A stretch of 64,000 nucleotides of DNA from Kaistia terrae (GTDB lineage Bacteria > Pseudomonadota > Alphaproteobacteria > Rhizobiales > Kaistiaceae): NCBI RefSeq assembly GCF_026344005.1, contig NZ_JAPKNH010000012.1, positions 1-64,000 of the forward strand. Direction: 5' to 3'. The notes beneath the pieces were generated by a model. It searched no databases and had not been told where the DNA came from. It saw only the letters and a program-made list of their open reading frames with translations. A program made the translations under genes and the position numbers. This document shows, piece by piece, positions 1 through 9,097 of this stretch. The stretch's first letter is position 1. Each line of letters opens with the position of its first letter.

Positions 1-105
1 CTGGACCAGGAAGTGCTGTCCCTCCTGCGCCGAGCCTCCCCCGTGCCGCCACCACCGCCGGGCGTCAAAAAGACCATCACCGCGCCGGTCCGGTTCAGAC
101 CCTGA
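1..105 (+). CDS. TonB-family energy transducer, C-terminal end only
   Basis: Reading frame 1 is open from the window edge and stops at 103-105, giving the last 34 residues of a protein. The residues LDQEVLSLLRRASPVPPPPPG followed by a short beta-type end (APVRFRP) match the C-terminal domain of TonB/TolA-family proteins, where the segment 'AALALVRRASPFPPPP' precedes the last strand ending in FRP or similar. TonB proteins span the periplasm and pass proton-motive energy from ExbB/ExbD to outer-membrane receptors. The N-terminal membrane anchor and proline-rich linker lie outside the window, so the partner receptor cannot be named. The identification rests on this short conserved end only. Confidence 0.75.
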   Translation: MDQEVLSLLRRASPVPPPPPGVKKTITAPVRFRP

Positions 106-199
106 CGTCACTGCCGAGTTAGCGGCACTCCGGCGGCTGATTGAGACAGTCTCAGTGCGCATGTCTGCCGCCGGGCGCGATCTCTCCCGCCTTTACGCG

Positions 200-1300
200 T
201 CAGGCGCGGTCGGCCTCTTCCAGGCGAGCCCAGTCGAAGCGCACGCCACAGCCCGGTTCGTCGGGCGCCACCGCGCGGCCGTTCTCGACCACCAGCGGAC
301 GGTGGGTGTAGCGGTCGATCTGGAAGGCGTGGACCTCGAGCCAGCCGGCATTCGGCACGGCCGGCACCAGGCTCACATGCAACTCCTGCATGCCGTGGCT
401 GCAGACCGGAATGTTCTTCGCCTCGGCAAGCTTTGCCGCGCGCAGGAAGCCGGTGACGCCGCCGCAATTGGAGGCATCGGGCTGGATGTAGGACAGCGAC
501 GAATGCTCGAAGGCGTGCTTGAACTCCTGCAGCGTATGCAGGTTTTCGCCCATCGCCAGCGGCACCGTCGTCGCCTTGGCGAGCGCTCCATAGCCGGCGA
601 AATCATCCGGCTCCATCGGCTCCTCGAACCAGACGAGATCGAACGGCTCGAAGGCCCTTCCGGCCGCGATCGCACGGTCGAGGTCATAGCCAAAATTACC
701 GTCGACCATCAGCTTGTTCGAGGCGCCGATGCGCTGGCGCACGGCGCGCAGGCGCGCAACGTCCTCGGCCAGGTCGGCCTTGCCGACCTTGATTTTCACG
801 GCGGTAAAGCCCTGGTCGATATAGCCGCCGACGCTCTCGACCAGCTTTTCCAGCGGATAGTTCAAATCGACGCCGCCGCGATAGGTCAGCGGCGTCTTGC
901 CGGCGCCGCCCGCCATCTTCCAGAGCGGCAGGTTCCGCACCTTGCCGCGCAGATCCCACAGCGCGATGTCGATCGCCGAGATGGCGAAGGAAGCAATGCC
1001 GCCGCGCCCGACATAATGCAGGCGCGACTGCATCTCGTCATAGAGCGTGTCGATCTCGTCCGGGTCATGGCCGACCAGCATCGGCGCGAGATCATGGTCG
1101 ATCATCGCCTTGGTGGCATGGCCGCCGGTGCCGATCGTGTAGGTGTAGCCAATGCCCGACTGTCCGTCCGAGGTCGTGATCTCCGCCGTCACCAGCTCGA
1201 AGTAAGTCTGCAGGCCGTGCTTGGCGTCTTGCATCGGCTCTTCGAGCGGAACGCGGAAAACGCGCGCCTGGATATCGCGAATGGTCTGTCGGCTGGTCAT
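200..1300 (-). CDS. Enolase-superfamily enzyme (mandelate racemase/muconate lactonizing type), probable sugar-acid dehydratase
   Basis: This 366-residue protein has the N-terminal capping domain (about 1-125) and TIM-barrel domain of the mandelate racemase group. Visible active-site residues are K169 and K171 (KIKVGK), Mg ligands D200 (VDGN), E226 (WFEEP) and E252 (MGEN), and the barrel-strand-7 base H302 (CSHG). Members of this group abstract a proton alpha to a carboxylate, usually to dehydrate aldonic or aldaric acids; the exact substrate is not readable. The start at 1300 is chosen because AGGAAACC lies just before it. A start at 1369 would overlap the upstream aldehyde dehydrogenase stop as ATGA and add 23 poorly conserved-looking residues. 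It is the second gene of a two-gene minus-strand operon with that dehydrogenase, so it may act on the acid the dehydrogenase produces (inference). Confidence 0.85.
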   Translation of the reverse strand: MTSRQTIRDIQARVFRVPLEEPMQDAKHGLQTYFELVTAEITTSDGQSGIGYTYTIGTGGHATKAMIDHDLAPMLVGHDPDEIDTLYDEMQSRLHYVGRGGIASFAISAIDIALWDLRGKVRNLPLWKMAGGAGKTPLTYRGGVDLNYPLEKLVESVGGYIDQGFTAVKIKVGKADLAEDVARLRAVRQRIGASNKLMVDGNFGYDLDRAIAAGRAFEPFDLVWFEEPMEPDDFAGYGALAKATTVPLAMGENLHTLQEFKHAFEHSSLSYIQPDASNCGGVTGFLRAAKLAEAKNIPVCSHGMQELHVSLVPAVPNAGWLEVHAFQIDRYTHRPLVVENGRAVAPDEPGCGVRFDWARLEEADRA

Positions 1301-1368
1301 GGTTTCCTGGCCCTGGCGGTTCTTGTTGTCGAGTATGGGAGGGGTTTGCTGCCGTTTCCCCGGCCGCA

Positions 1369-2847
1369 TCAGCTCCAGTTGACGTACATCGTCTTCTTCT
1401 GGAAATAGCCGTCGAGGCCGTAGCGGCCGTCTTCGCCGCCGATGCCGGATTGCCCCCAGCCGCTATGGAAGCCCTGCACCAGTTCGCCATTGGTGCGGTT
1501 GAAATAGATCTCCCCGAAGTTCAGACCTTCGGTCAGCCGCATCAACCGCTTCAGGTTGCCCGTGTAGACATAGGCGGAGAGGCCGAACTCGGAATCATTG
1601 GCGAGCGCGAGCGCCTCCTCGAAGTCATCGACGATGACGATCGGCACGACGGGCCCGAAGATCTCCTCGCGCATGGCAGGGACGGCGTTGTCCTTGGCGA
1701 GCAAGACGGTCGGTGCATACCAGTTGCCTCTCGCATAGGCGCCCTCGGTGAGCCTGCCGCCTTCCAGCAGGACTTCGGCGCCGGCCTCGGTGCTGCGGGC
1801 GACGATATCGACGATCTTGTCGACTTCGGGACCGCTGATCTTGGGTCCGATATCCGGATTGGAGAGCGGATCGCCGACCACCAGCGCCTTGCTGCGGGCG
1901 ATGAACTTCTGGATGAATTCCTCCGCGATGGCGCGGTGGAGATACATGCGCTCGTTGCAGGTGCAGATCTGGCCGCAATTGGTGTAGCGGGCGGTGATGG
2001 CGCTCTCGACCGCGCGGTCGATATCGGCGTCCTCCATGACGATGAAAGGCGCCTTGCCCCCGAGCTCCAGCCGGATCGGCTTGATGCGCGCGGCACCCGA
2101 GGCATAGATCTCGCGACCCGCCCGCGTGCTGCCGGTCATCGTCACGAGATCGGAATCCGGGCTTTCGACCAGCGCCTGGCCGACCGAACGTCCGGTTCCC
2201 GTCACGACGTTGAAGACACCGGCGGGAATGCCGACTTTTTCTGCGAGCGCAGCAATGGCGAGGCCCGAGAGCGGCGTGAACTCATGCGCCTTCAGGACGA
2301 AGCTGTTGCCGGCCACCAGCGCCGGGCCGAGTTTTCGCGCTGTCAGCGCCGCCGGATAGTTCCAGGCGGTCAGGCCGACCACGACGCCATAGGGAACGCG
2401 GCGGATCCAGATTTCCTCGCTGGCGGCGTCGGACGGCATGATGTCGCCCTCGATCCGGCGCGCGCTCTCGGCCGCATAGCGCAGGAACACCTCGGTTGCG
2501 CCGATCTCTCCGGTCGCCTGGTTGAGGGGCTTGCCCTGCTCGGCGACGACGACATGCGCCAGCAGCTCGCGATTGTCGCGAACCGCGTCGGCGAGCAGCC
2601 CGACCAGTCTGCCTCGTTCCGGCGCCGGGGTCGCGGCCCAGCCGGGCTGCGCCTTGCTGGCGGCATCAAGCGCTGCCTGGGCATGATCGGCGGAGCCGCC
2701 CGGGACCGTAGCGACGACCTCGCCAGTGGCGGGGTTCTCGACCTCGACGCGATCTGCCTTTGCCTCGGGAAGCCACGCGCCATCGATGAACATGCCGAAA
2801 TGCGACGGCGTTCCCGCCATCGCCGCGGCCTTGAACTTGTCGAGCAT
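1369..2847 (-). CDS. NAD-dependent aldehyde dehydrogenase, AldA (lactaldehyde/glycolaldehyde) type
   Basis: This 492-residue protein is a full-length aldehyde dehydrogenase that oxidises an aldehyde to an acid with NAD(P). The general-base region is ELGGK (E261) and the nucleophile is Cys295 in the [11 protein letters not shown] segment. That segment, and the C-terminal stretch with [12 protein letters not shown] and YLDGYF-like residues, resemble Escherichia coli AldA, which oxidises lactaldehyde and glycolaldehyde. The start at 2847 is preceded by a near-perfect GGAGGAAGCG ribosome site; an upstream GTG or other start at 2901 has none. The gene is divergent from the GntR regulator at 3062 and has a candidate operator 20 bases upstream of its start. 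It probably supplies the acid used by the downstream enolase-type enzyme. Aldehyde specificity is unknown. Confidence 0.9.
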   Translation of the reverse strand: MLDKFKAAAMAGTPSHFGMFIDGAWLPEAKADRVEVENPATGEVVATVPGGSADHAQAALDAASKAQPGWAATPAPERGRLVGLLADAVRDNRELLAHVVVAEQGKPLNQATGEIGATEVFLRYAAESARRIEGDIMPSDAASEEIWIRRVPYGVVVGLTAWNYPAALTARKLGPALVAGNSFVLKAHEFTPLSGLAIAALAEKVGIPAGVFNVVTGTGRSVGQALVESPDSDLVTMTGSTRAGREIYASGAARIKPIRLELGGKAPFIVMEDADIDRAVESAITARYTNCGQICTCNERMYLHRAIAEEFIQKFIARSKALVVGDPLSNPDIGPKISGPEVDKIVDIVARSTEAGAEVLLEGGRLTEGAYARGNWYAPTVLLAKDNAVPAMREEIFGPVVPIVIVDDFEEALALANDSEFGLSAYVYTGNLKRLMRLTEGLNFGEIYFNRTNGELVQGFHSGWGQSGIGGEDGRYGLDGYFQKKTMYVNWS

Positions 2848-2867
2848 CGCTTCCTCCAATATTATTT

Positions 2868-2880
2868 TTGGTACGACCAA
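2868..2880. promoter_or_regulatory. Candidate FadR/GntR-family operator, site 1
   Basis: TTGGTACGACCAA is a perfect inverted repeat of 5-base arms with a 3-base centre. It fits the TNGTNNNACNA pattern bound by FadR-subfamily GntR regulators. It lies 20 bases upstream of the aldehyde dehydrogenase start at 2847 in a divergent intergenic region whose other gene is a FadR-type regulator, so repression of the dehydrogenase operon is the simplest reading. The role is inferred. Confidence 0.6.
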
Positions 2881-2974
2881 ACTTTGTAAAACTTGGACCA
2901 CGGAACCAAAACTGAGTCAAACCGATTTTAAAAATCGAGGTATTTGGCCGATTCGTGCCGATATCAAATTATTT

Positions 2975-2985
2975 TGGTCCGTCCA
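2975..2985. promoter_or_regulatory. Candidate FadR/GntR-family operator, site 2 (imperfect)
   Basis: TGGTCCGTCCA matches TNGTNNNACNA at all but one position. Its centre is about 106 bases from that of site 1 and it lies about 76 bases upstream of the regulator start at 3062, where it could serve autoregulation. The match is weaker than site 1. Confidence 0.35.
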
Positions 2986-3061
2986 TATCGGCTCATGCTT
3001 GATCTTCGCCGGCGTTTGATGGATTGCTGCAATCAATAAATTTCCGCCCGGATGAAGATCG

Positions 3062-3787
3062 ATGTCGAACGCCAAGCTGCCGGATGAGCCGGCTCCCCGC
3101 ATGAGCGAGCACCGCGCCGCCGATGCCATGGTGGCAGAGATCGAGCAGGACATCGTCACGGGAAAGCTGGCGAACGGCAGCCCGCTGCCGCCCGAACGCG
3201 ACCTGATGGGGCGCTTCGGCATCAGCCGCACCGTCGTGCGCGAGGCGATCGCGACGCTGACGACGCGCGGCCTGCTGGAAAGCAAGCCGCGTTATCGGCC
3301 GATCGTGCGCAGCCCCGGCTATGACGCGGCCTTCTCGGCGGTCGGCGGCGTCGTCATGCACCTGCTGAAGCAGAACAACGGCGTCAAGACGCTCTATGAC
3401 GTCCGCATTTTCCTGGAGGCATCGCTGGTGCGCCACGCGGCGCTACACGCCCGCAAGGACGACATCGTCGCGCTGCGTGAGGCGCTGGAGCGCAACCACG
3501 CCGCCATCCACGATCCGGTCGAGTTCGACAATACCGACGTCGCCTTTCATGCCGTTTTCTATGCGATCCCCGGCAATCCGGTGTTTCCGGCGGTGCACCG
3601 TGCCTTCGTCAGCTGGCTGTTCGAGCACTGGCAGAGCATGAACCGCTCGGTCGAGCAGAACCTCATCTATTACGCGGGCCACAAGGCCATCTTCGACGCG
3701 ATCATCGATCGTGATCCCGAGGCAGCCGAAAAAGCGCTGCTCTCCCATCTGGGCGAGGCATGGGAAACCGTTCGGGGCACATTCTAA
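3062..3787 (+). CDS. GntR-family transcriptional regulator, FadR subfamily (FCD domain)
   Basis: This 241-residue DNA-binding regulator has a winged helix-turn-helix at about residues 20-85 (with LPPERDLMGRFGISRTVVREA, the GntR recognition-helix region) and an all-helical FCD ligand domain at about 105-230. D and H residues in DVAFHAVF and AGHKAIFDAI are those that bind a metal and ligand in this family, so a carboxylate or sugar-acid effector is likely. It is divergent from the aldehyde dehydrogenase/enolase pair and is followed 28 bases later by a GMC oxidoreductase on the same strand. Two TNGTNNNACNA-like sites lie in the divergent gap. ATG 3062 has only a weak ribosome site; ATG at 3101-3103 is an alternative. 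Confidence 0.88.
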   Translation: MSNAKLPDEPAPRMSEHRAADAMVAEIEQDIVTGKLANGSPLPPERDLMGRFGISRTVVREAIATLTTRGLLESKPRYRPIVRSPGYDAAFSAVGGVVMHLLKQNNGVKTLYDVRIFLEASLVRHAALHARKDDIVALREALERNHAAIHDPVEFDNTDVAFHAVFYAIPGNPVFPAVHRAFVSWLFEHWQSMNRSVEQNLIYYAGHKAIFDAIIDRDPEAAEKALLSHLGEAWETVRGTF

Positions 3788-3815
3788 CAAAAAGAAATCA
3801 GGGAGGATTTCAGCA

Positions 3816-5438
3816 GTGGCTCGGGAGGAGTTTGACTACATCGTCGTCGGGGGCGGATCATCCGGCTGCGTCGCCGCCGCGCAATTGGTGACCAAGGGCA
3901 ACTTTCGCGTCCTGCTGCTCGAGGCCGGGCATTCACACCACCACCCGCTGCTCGACATGCCGCCTGGCATCTTCAAGATGATCAACGGCAGCAAATACAT
4001 GAAATACCACACGACCGTGCCGCAGGAGCATCTGGACGGCCGCGAGCACGATATCCCGCAGGGCAATGTGCTGGGCGGCGGTTCGTCGGTGAACGCGCAG
4101 GTCTATATTCGCGGCCGCGCGTCGGACTATGACGATTGGGACCAGATTCTGCGCGGCAACAATGACGGCGCCGACTGGAGCTGGAATGCTGTGCTCAAGC
4201 ACTTCCGGGGCATGGAAGGCAACAATCGGCTGAACAACGACGCGCATGGCGCGGACGGTCCGCTGCTGGTTTCCGACCCCGGCCATATCAACGAATTGTC
4301 GCGCTGGTTCGTCCAGGCCGTGCAGGCGTTGGACGAGCCCTTCAATCCTGATTTCAACGGCCTGTCGCAGCGCGGCGTCGGCTTCTACCAGTTCATGAAC
4401 CGCAGCGGAAAGCGCAGCAGCGCCGCCTATGCCTTCATCGAGCCGTTGAAGGACGATCCGCGCCTGACGGTTCGGCTGAACGCCGAAGTGTCGCGCATCC
4501 TGATCGAGAACGACGCCGCCGTCGGCGTCGTCTATCGCAAGGATGGGGTCGAACATGTCGTGCATGCGAAGGGCGAAGTCATTGTCAGCTCCGGCGCGCT
4601 GGTCAGCCCCAAGCTGCTGATGCTGTCGGGCATCGGCCCGGCCGCGCATCTGGCCGAGCATGGCATCGACTGCGTCGTCGACCTGCCGGGCGTCGGCGCC
4701 AATCTGATCGACCATCCGGAAGTGCCGATCACCGGCACGACCAATGGCAAATACGGCTATTTCAACCAGGGCAATGGCTGGCGGATGCTGAAGAACGGCA
4801 TTCAGTTCAAGCTTTTTGGCAGCGGGCCGATCACCTCGGCCGGCGTCGAGGCCGGGGCCTTCGTCAATCCGGACGATCCCGAAGCGCCGCCGACCATCCA
4901 GGCCTTCTGCGTGCCGATCGTCTATCTTGATCGGGACACCCGCAAGTCGATGAAGGACACCTACGGCCTGACCATCACCACGGTCGTCGTGAAGCCGAAA
5001 TCGCGCGGCTTCGTCAAGCTGCGCTCGGCCGATCCCGCCGCCATGCCGCTCGTCTCGCCCAATCTTCTGAAGGATGAGGACGACATGCGCCAGATGATGG
5101 CGGGCCAGCGCTTCTTCCTGCGCGCCTTTAGCACCGACCCGCTCGCCAGGCGGATCGAGCGGGTGGCGCTGCCTGCCGTGGCCAATCCGGACGACGCGGC
5201 AATCCGCACCCACTGTAAGCGCTTCGTCAAGACCAACTATCACCCGGCCGGCACCTGCAAGATGGGCGCGGATGGCGATCCGATGGCGGTGCTGGATTCC
5301 CGCATGCGGGTTCGCGGCGTCGACAATCTCAGGGTTTGCGACATGTCGGCGGTACCGAACATCAATGCCGGCAACACAAATGCCCCGGCCATGATGCTCG
5401 GCGACCGCTGCGCGGACTTCATCCTCAACCCGGTGTGA
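3816..5438 (+). CDS. GMC-family FAD oxidoreductase 1 (choline/alcohol dehydrogenase-like)
   Basis: This 540-residue flavoprotein belongs to the glucose-methanol-choline family, which oxidises primary or secondary alcohols using FAD. The N-terminal FAD-binding motif GGGSSG is at 12-17, GGGSSVNAQVYIRG follows near residue 90, and the C-terminal part has the active-site histidine in NYHPAGTCKMG and the partner asparagine region NTNAPA. Length is normal for the family. The start is GTG 3816, preceded by GGGAGG at 8 bases; no ATG fits. The gene follows the GntR regulator closely and may be co-transcribed with it. It resembles BetA in overall layout but is one of three such paralogues here, so choline is not the likely substrate; the true alcohol or sugar substrate is unknown. 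Confidence 0.9.
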   Translation: MAREEFDYIVVGGGSSGCVAAAQLVTKGNFRVLLLEAGHSHHHPLLDMPPGIFKMINGSKYMKYHTTVPQEHLDGREHDIPQGNVLGGGSSVNAQVYIRGRASDYDDWDQILRGNNDGADWSWNAVLKHFRGMEGNNRLNNDAHGADGPLLVSDPGHINELSRWFVQAVQALDEPFNPDFNGLSQRGVGFYQFMNRSGKRSSAAYAFIEPLKDDPRLTVRLNAEVSRILIENDAAVGVVYRKDGVEHVVHAKGEVIVSSGALVSPKLLMLSGIGPAAHLAEHGIDCVVDLPGVGANLIDHPEVPITGTTNGKYGYFNQGNGWRMLKNGIQFKLFGSGPITSAGVEAGAFVNPDDPEAPPTIQAFCVPIVYLDRDTRKSMKDTYGLTITTVVVKPKSRGFVKLRSADPAAMPLVSPNLLKDEDDMRQMMAGQRFFLRAFSTDPLARRIERVALPAVANPDDAAIRTHCKRFVKTNYHPAGTCKMGADGDPMAVLDSRMRVRGVDNLRVCDMSAVPNINAGNTNAPAMMLGDRCADFILNPV

Positions 5439-5513
5439 GTTGCCACCGCAAAAGGTTGAGGTGCGCCCCGGCAGGAAGATTGTTGGACGCGGCAAAATTG
5501 GCTATAGAGAAAT

Positions 5514-5529
5514 ATGAAAGCGCTTTCAT
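5514..5529. promoter_or_regulatory. LacI-type operator palindrome, copy 1
   Basis: ATGAAAGCGCTTTCAT is a perfect 16-base palindrome of the form typical for LacI/GalR-family operators with a central CG. It sits in the 169-base gap upstream of the flavoprotein gene at 5608. Two 14/16 matches occur at 11397-11412 and 11607-11622 in the same locus, and a LacI-family regulator is encoded at 19901. Binding by that regulator is inferred. Confidence 0.7.
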
Positions 5530-5607
5530 TTCTCCGGAGCGCGCCCTTTTTCTTTTCCATAGCCAGAAGCCGACATCGGAACGCGTGTCGGTCGTGAAAG
5601 GACGGAC

Positions 5608-7338
5608 ATGCCGCAGGACATGCGTGAGATCAGGACCGACGTTCTCGTCATAGGCAGCGGTGGCGCGGCGCTTCGGGCAGCGCTGGAGGCGCAGGAGGGC
5701 GGCGCCGAGGTCACGGTCGCCATCAAGGGCGAATTCCGCCGCAGCGGCGCGACATTCCACTCCGTGGCCGAGGTCGGCGCCTTCAACGTGCCGGACGGCG
5801 CCGGCGATGCCGCCGACAGCCCCGACGTGTTCCTGAACGACATCCTGACCGCAGGCCAGGGCATGTCCGATCCGCGTCTCTCGGCGATCCTTGCCGGCGA
5901 AGCCGAAGACGCGCTGCGTTACCTCGAAGGGTACGGCGTCCATTTCGAGCGCGTCGGCCCGGAAGCCGGCGAGCCCTATCTGACCTTCAAGGCCTGCTTC
6001 TCGTCGAAGCCGCGCTCGCATGTGATCAAGGACCACTTCAAGCCGATCGTGAAGGCGCTGGGTTCAGAGGCGACAAGGCGCGGTCTCTCGGCCATGGACC
6101 GGCTGATGATCAAGGACCTGATCGTGCGCGACGGCGAATGCCTCGGCGCGGTCGCGGTCGATGCGGCAGGCAAGCTGGTCGTCATCCGCGCCAAGGCGAC
6201 GATCCTGACCACCGGCGGCGCCAGCCAGCTTTTCCGGACCAACCTGTATCCGTCCGACATCACCGGCGACGGCTATGCCATGGCGCATCGCGCCGGTGCG
6301 CATCTGGTCAACATGGAGTTCATGCAGGCCGGCGTCTCGATCATCGATCCTTTCGTCAACCTGTTCGGCAATTACCTCTGGGATGCCCGTCCCAACCTGA
6401 CCGACCGGGACGGCAAGCCGTTCATCACCGACTACCTGCCCGAGGGCTTGGCGCTCGACGCTGTCATCCACGAGAAGCAGCGACATTTTCCGTTCTCGTC
6501 CAGCGACATCTCGCGCTTCATCGAGATATCGATCCAGAAGGCGATCAACGAGGGGCGGGGCACCGACAAGGGCGGCCTGCTTCTCGACTTCATCCATGAC
6601 GATCTCGACGCGATTCTTGCCGACCAGAGCCGCAGCGTCGCCAAGATGTGGCCGCTGACCTATGACTGGTACAAGGAGCGCGGCACCGACCTGCGCAAGG
6701 ACAAGGTCGAGATCACCTGCTCGGCCCATGCGATCAATGGCGGGCTGCGGATCGACGAGGACGCGCAATCGAACATCAAGGGCCTGTTCGCGGCCGGCGA
6801 GGTCGCGGCGGGACCGCATGGCGCCGACCGGCTCGGCGGCAACATGTCGGTGACCTGCCAGGTGTTCGGCGGCCGTGCTGGTCGGGCGGCGGCGGCGCGC
6901 GCCCGCGAGATCGACCACCGCCCGCTGGCCGACGCGCTCGAAGGGCACGGCGCCGTGCCGAAGGGCGCGAACGGGTCTTCGACACGGGAACTGCCCGAGC
7001 TTCGTGCGAAATTGCAGGACGCGGCCAATCGCCATCTGCTGATCCTGCGGGGCGAGAAGGGTCTCAAGGCCTTCCGCGCCGAATGCGCCGATATCCGTCA
7101 CAGCCTCGCGAACGAGACGCGGATCGACACGCCGGCCGAGACGGTGCAGGCGCTGGAACTCGCAAACCTGATCGAGGTCGGCGAACTGATGGCGCTGGCC
7201 GCGCTCGCCCGGCCCGAGAGCCGCGGCAGCCACTACCGCGAGGATCACCCCGAGCGCGATCCCGCCTTCGAGCACAATATCCTGCTCGATCGCCACGCCG
7301 AGGGCGGCTTTTTCCGCGCGCGACTGGGCGACCTGTAG
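5608..7338 (+). CDS. FAD-binding protein of the fumarate reductase/succinate dehydrogenase flavoprotein family
   Basis: This 576-residue protein has the Rossmann FAD motif IGSGGAALRAA near residue 16, the TTGGASQLF segment near 200 and the family's C-terminal substrate-domain end, RPESRGSHYREDHPERD, which holds the His/Arg residues that handle dicarboxylate-type substrates. It belongs to the group of fumarate reductase, succinate dehydrogenase subunit A, L-aspartate oxidase and 3-ketosteroid dehydrogenases. No iron-sulfur or membrane subunit is adjacent, so it is either a soluble single-subunit dehydrogenase or passes electrons to an unlinked partner. The start ATG 5608 has AAAGGACGGAC before it. 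A perfect LacI-type palindrome lies about 80 bases upstream. The reaction is unknown; alpha,beta-dehydrogenation or reduction of an acid intermediate would fit the neighbouring CoA-transferase and hydratases (inference). Confidence 0.82.
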   Translation: MPQDMREIRTDVLVIGSGGAALRAALEAQEGGAEVTVAIKGEFRRSGATFHSVAEVGAFNVPDGAGDAADSPDVFLNDILTAGQGMSDPRLSAILAGEAEDALRYLEGYGVHFERVGPEAGEPYLTFKACFSSKPRSHVIKDHFKPIVKALGSEATRRGLSAMDRLMIKDLIVRDGECLGAVAVDAAGKLVVIRAKATILTTGGASQLFRTNLYPSDITGDGYAMAHRAGAHLVNMEFMQAGVSIIDPFVNLFGNYLWDARPNLTDRDGKPFITDYLPEGLALDAVIHEKQRHFPFSSSDISRFIEISIQKAINEGRGTDKGGLLLDFIHDDLDAILADQSRSVAKMWPLTYDWYKERGTDLRKDKVEITCSAHAINGGLRIDEDAQSNIKGLFAAGEVAAGPHGADRLGGNMSVTCQVFGGRAGRAAAARAREIDHRPLADALEGHGAVPKGANGSSTRELPELRAKLQDAANRHLLILRGEKGLKAFRAECADIRHSLANETRIDTPAETVQALELANLIEVGELMALAALARPESRGSHYREDHPERDPAFEHNILLDRHAEGGFFRARLGDL

Positions 7339-7350
7339 AGCCATCCATGA

Positions 7351-7373
7351 GGAGCCCGGCGCGGCCGGGCTCC
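7351..7373 (+). terminator. GC-rich hairpin after the flavoprotein gene
   Basis: GGAGCCCGGC and GCCGGGCTCC form a perfect 10-base stem with a 3-base loop, 12 bases after the stop at 7338. No T-run follows directly, so it may act with the next hairpin. Confidence 0.5.
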
Positions 7374-7393
7374 GATCCCTCCACGCGATGGGC

Positions 7394-7440
7394 ACAAAAA
7401 AGCGGGCGTTGCGAAGGGGTTCGCAACGCCCGCAAGTTTT
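7394..7440. terminator. Bidirectional intrinsic terminator
   Basis: A perfect 14-base stem (7402-7415 with 7420-7433, loop GGGG) is flanked by six A on the left (six U in the minus-strand transcript) and by AAGTTTT on the right. It lies between the convergent flavoprotein gene (end 7338) and aldehyde dehydrogenase (end 7561), and can end both transcripts. Confidence 0.8.
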
Positions 7441-7560
7441 GGGGCCAGTATCAAGCGGGAGGGGGAGGGATGTGGCCCCGGAAAGTGTCCTTTGATCGGT
7501 TTGGAGGGCCGTTCAGCATTCCGGTGAAACGCTGAACGGCAGTTGTCGTCCGTCCTTCGG

Positions 7561-9042
7561 TCAGCCCTTGGCGGCGTAGTAGGGCTGGCGCTTGCCGAGA
7601 TGGGCGAACACCGTCTTGATGTTGGTGAATTCGTCGAGACCGGCCTGGCCCATTTCGCGGCCGAAGCCCGAGGCCTTGTAGCCGCCGAAGGGCATCTGCG
7701 GCGAACCGTCGATGGTGGTGTTGATCCAGACCGAGCCGCTGCGCAGCTTCGGCGTGATCTGGTGGGCGGTATCGAAATTCTTGGTCCAGATCGTGCTGGC
7801 GAGACCGTAGATGGTGTCGTTGGCGAGGCGGACGGCCTCGTCCTGGTCCTTGAAGCGGATGATCGACAGCACCGGCCCGAAGATCTCCTCGCGGAAGATC
7901 GTCATGTCGCTGGTTACATGGTCGAAGATCGTCGGCTGGACGAACAGGCCGGCGTCCTGCTTGGCGGCCTCGCCGCCCAGAAGCACAATGGCGCCCTCGG
8001 CCTTGCCCTTGCTCAGATACGAGCAGACCTTGTCGAAGTGCTTGTCGCTGATCATCGCGCCGACATCGGAATCATCGGCATGGATGTCGCCGAGCTTGAG
8101 CGACTTGGCCCGCGCCACGAGACGCGCGACGAAATCGTCGGCGATCTTTTCGTCGACCAGAAGCCGGGTGGCCGAGCAGCAGCATTCGCCCTGATTGTAG
8201 AAGATGCCGTAGAGCGAGCCGTCGATGGCGTCCTCGAGATCGGCGTCGGCGAACACGATGTTGGCCGACTTGCCGCCGAGTTCGAGCGAGACGCGCTTCA
8301 GCGTCTCGGCCGAGTTGGCGAGGATGCGGCGGCCGATTGCGGTCGAGCCGGTGAAGGAGACGAAGTCGACGTCCGGGCTCTTGACCAGGGTTTCACCGAC
8401 CGGGTCGCCATAGCCGGTGACGACCGACAGCACGCCCTCGGGGATGCCGGCCTCCGTGCCGAGACGCGCCAGCTCCAGCGCCGTGCCGGAGGTGAACTCG
8501 GACGGCTTCACCACCACGGTGCAGCCGGCGGCAAGCGCGAACGGCACCTTCTGGGCGAAGATCAGGGCCGGGAAATTCCACGGGATGATCATGCCGACGA
8601 CGCCGACCGGCTCGCGGTGGATCCAGCCGGCCTTGTGCGGGCCGAGATTGGAGTAGGTCTCGCCATGGACCTGCATGGCGAGGCCGGCGGCGAAATGGGT
8701 CAGCGACACGACATTGCCGAGATCGCCGCGCGCCTGGCGGATCGGCTTGCCGACCTCGTCGACCTCGATGCGGGCGAGGCGTTCGAGGTTTTCCTCGATC
8801 AGGTCGGCCCAGCGGCGCAACACGGCGGCGCGCTCCATGCCGGTCTTGTTGGGCCAGGGACCGTTGTCGAAGGCGTCGCGCGCCTGGGCGATCGCTGCGG
8901 CGGCGTCCTCGGCCGTGCCCTGCGCGAAGCGGGCGACGAGGCGGCCGGAGCCGGGCGAAACGCGGTCGATCATCGAGCCGGAGGCGCTCCCGTCGCCGGC
9001 CACGTGGTGGGCGTAGTCTCGCGTCGTGAAGATGTGGTTCAT
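7561..9042 (-). CDS. NAD-dependent aldehyde dehydrogenase (BetB-like class)
   Basis: This 493-residue enzyme oxidises an aldehyde to a carboxylate. Motifs seen are IIPWNFP near residue 155, FTGSTAIG near 235, the general base in LELGGK, the nucleophile region NQGECCCSATRL, and EEIFGPVL. Three consecutive cysteines occur at the active site; the third or second is the catalytic one by alignment with NQGQxC-type enzymes. The start ATG 9042 follows AAGGATTGAAG. The gene lies 55 bases after a GMC oxidoreductase on the same strand, in the order seen for betA-betB pairs: the oxidoreductase would make the aldehyde and this enzyme the acid. It ends at a strong terminator. The substrate need not be betaine aldehyde, because the locus carries sugar-uptake genes and lacks a BetI-type regulator. 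Confidence 0.9.
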   Translation of the reverse strand: MNHIFTTRDYAHHVAGDGSASGSMIDRVSPGSGRLVARFAQGTAEDAAAAIAQARDAFDNGPWPNKTGMERAAVLRRWADLIEENLERLARIEVDEVGKPIRQARGDLGNVVSLTHFAAGLAMQVHGETYSNLGPHKAGWIHREPVGVVGMIIPWNFPALIFAQKVPFALAAGCTVVVKPSEFTSGTALELARLGTEAGIPEGVLSVVTGYGDPVGETLVKSPDVDFVSFTGSTAIGRRILANSAETLKRVSLELGGKSANIVFADADLEDAIDGSLYGIFYNQGECCCSATRLLVDEKIADDFVARLVARAKSLKLGDIHADDSDVGAMISDKHFDKVCSYLSKGKAEGAIVLLGGEAAKQDAGLFVQPTIFDHVTSDMTIFREEIFGPVLSIIRFKDQDEAVRLANDTIYGLASTIWTKNFDTAHQITPKLRSGSVWINTTIDGSPQMPFGGYKASGFGREMGQAGLDEFTNIKTVFAHLGKRQPYYAAKG

Positions 9043-9097
9043 GGCTTCAATCCTTCGATGCAGGCTGTTCGAACAATGAGGGAGGCGGGCGGTTGGT

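Noticed and set aside
142-154. Palindrome TGAGACAGTCTCA between the tonB-type and enolase-type gene ends
   Set aside because: It is perfect over 13 bases but lies between two convergent gene ends and has no T-run; no role can be supported.
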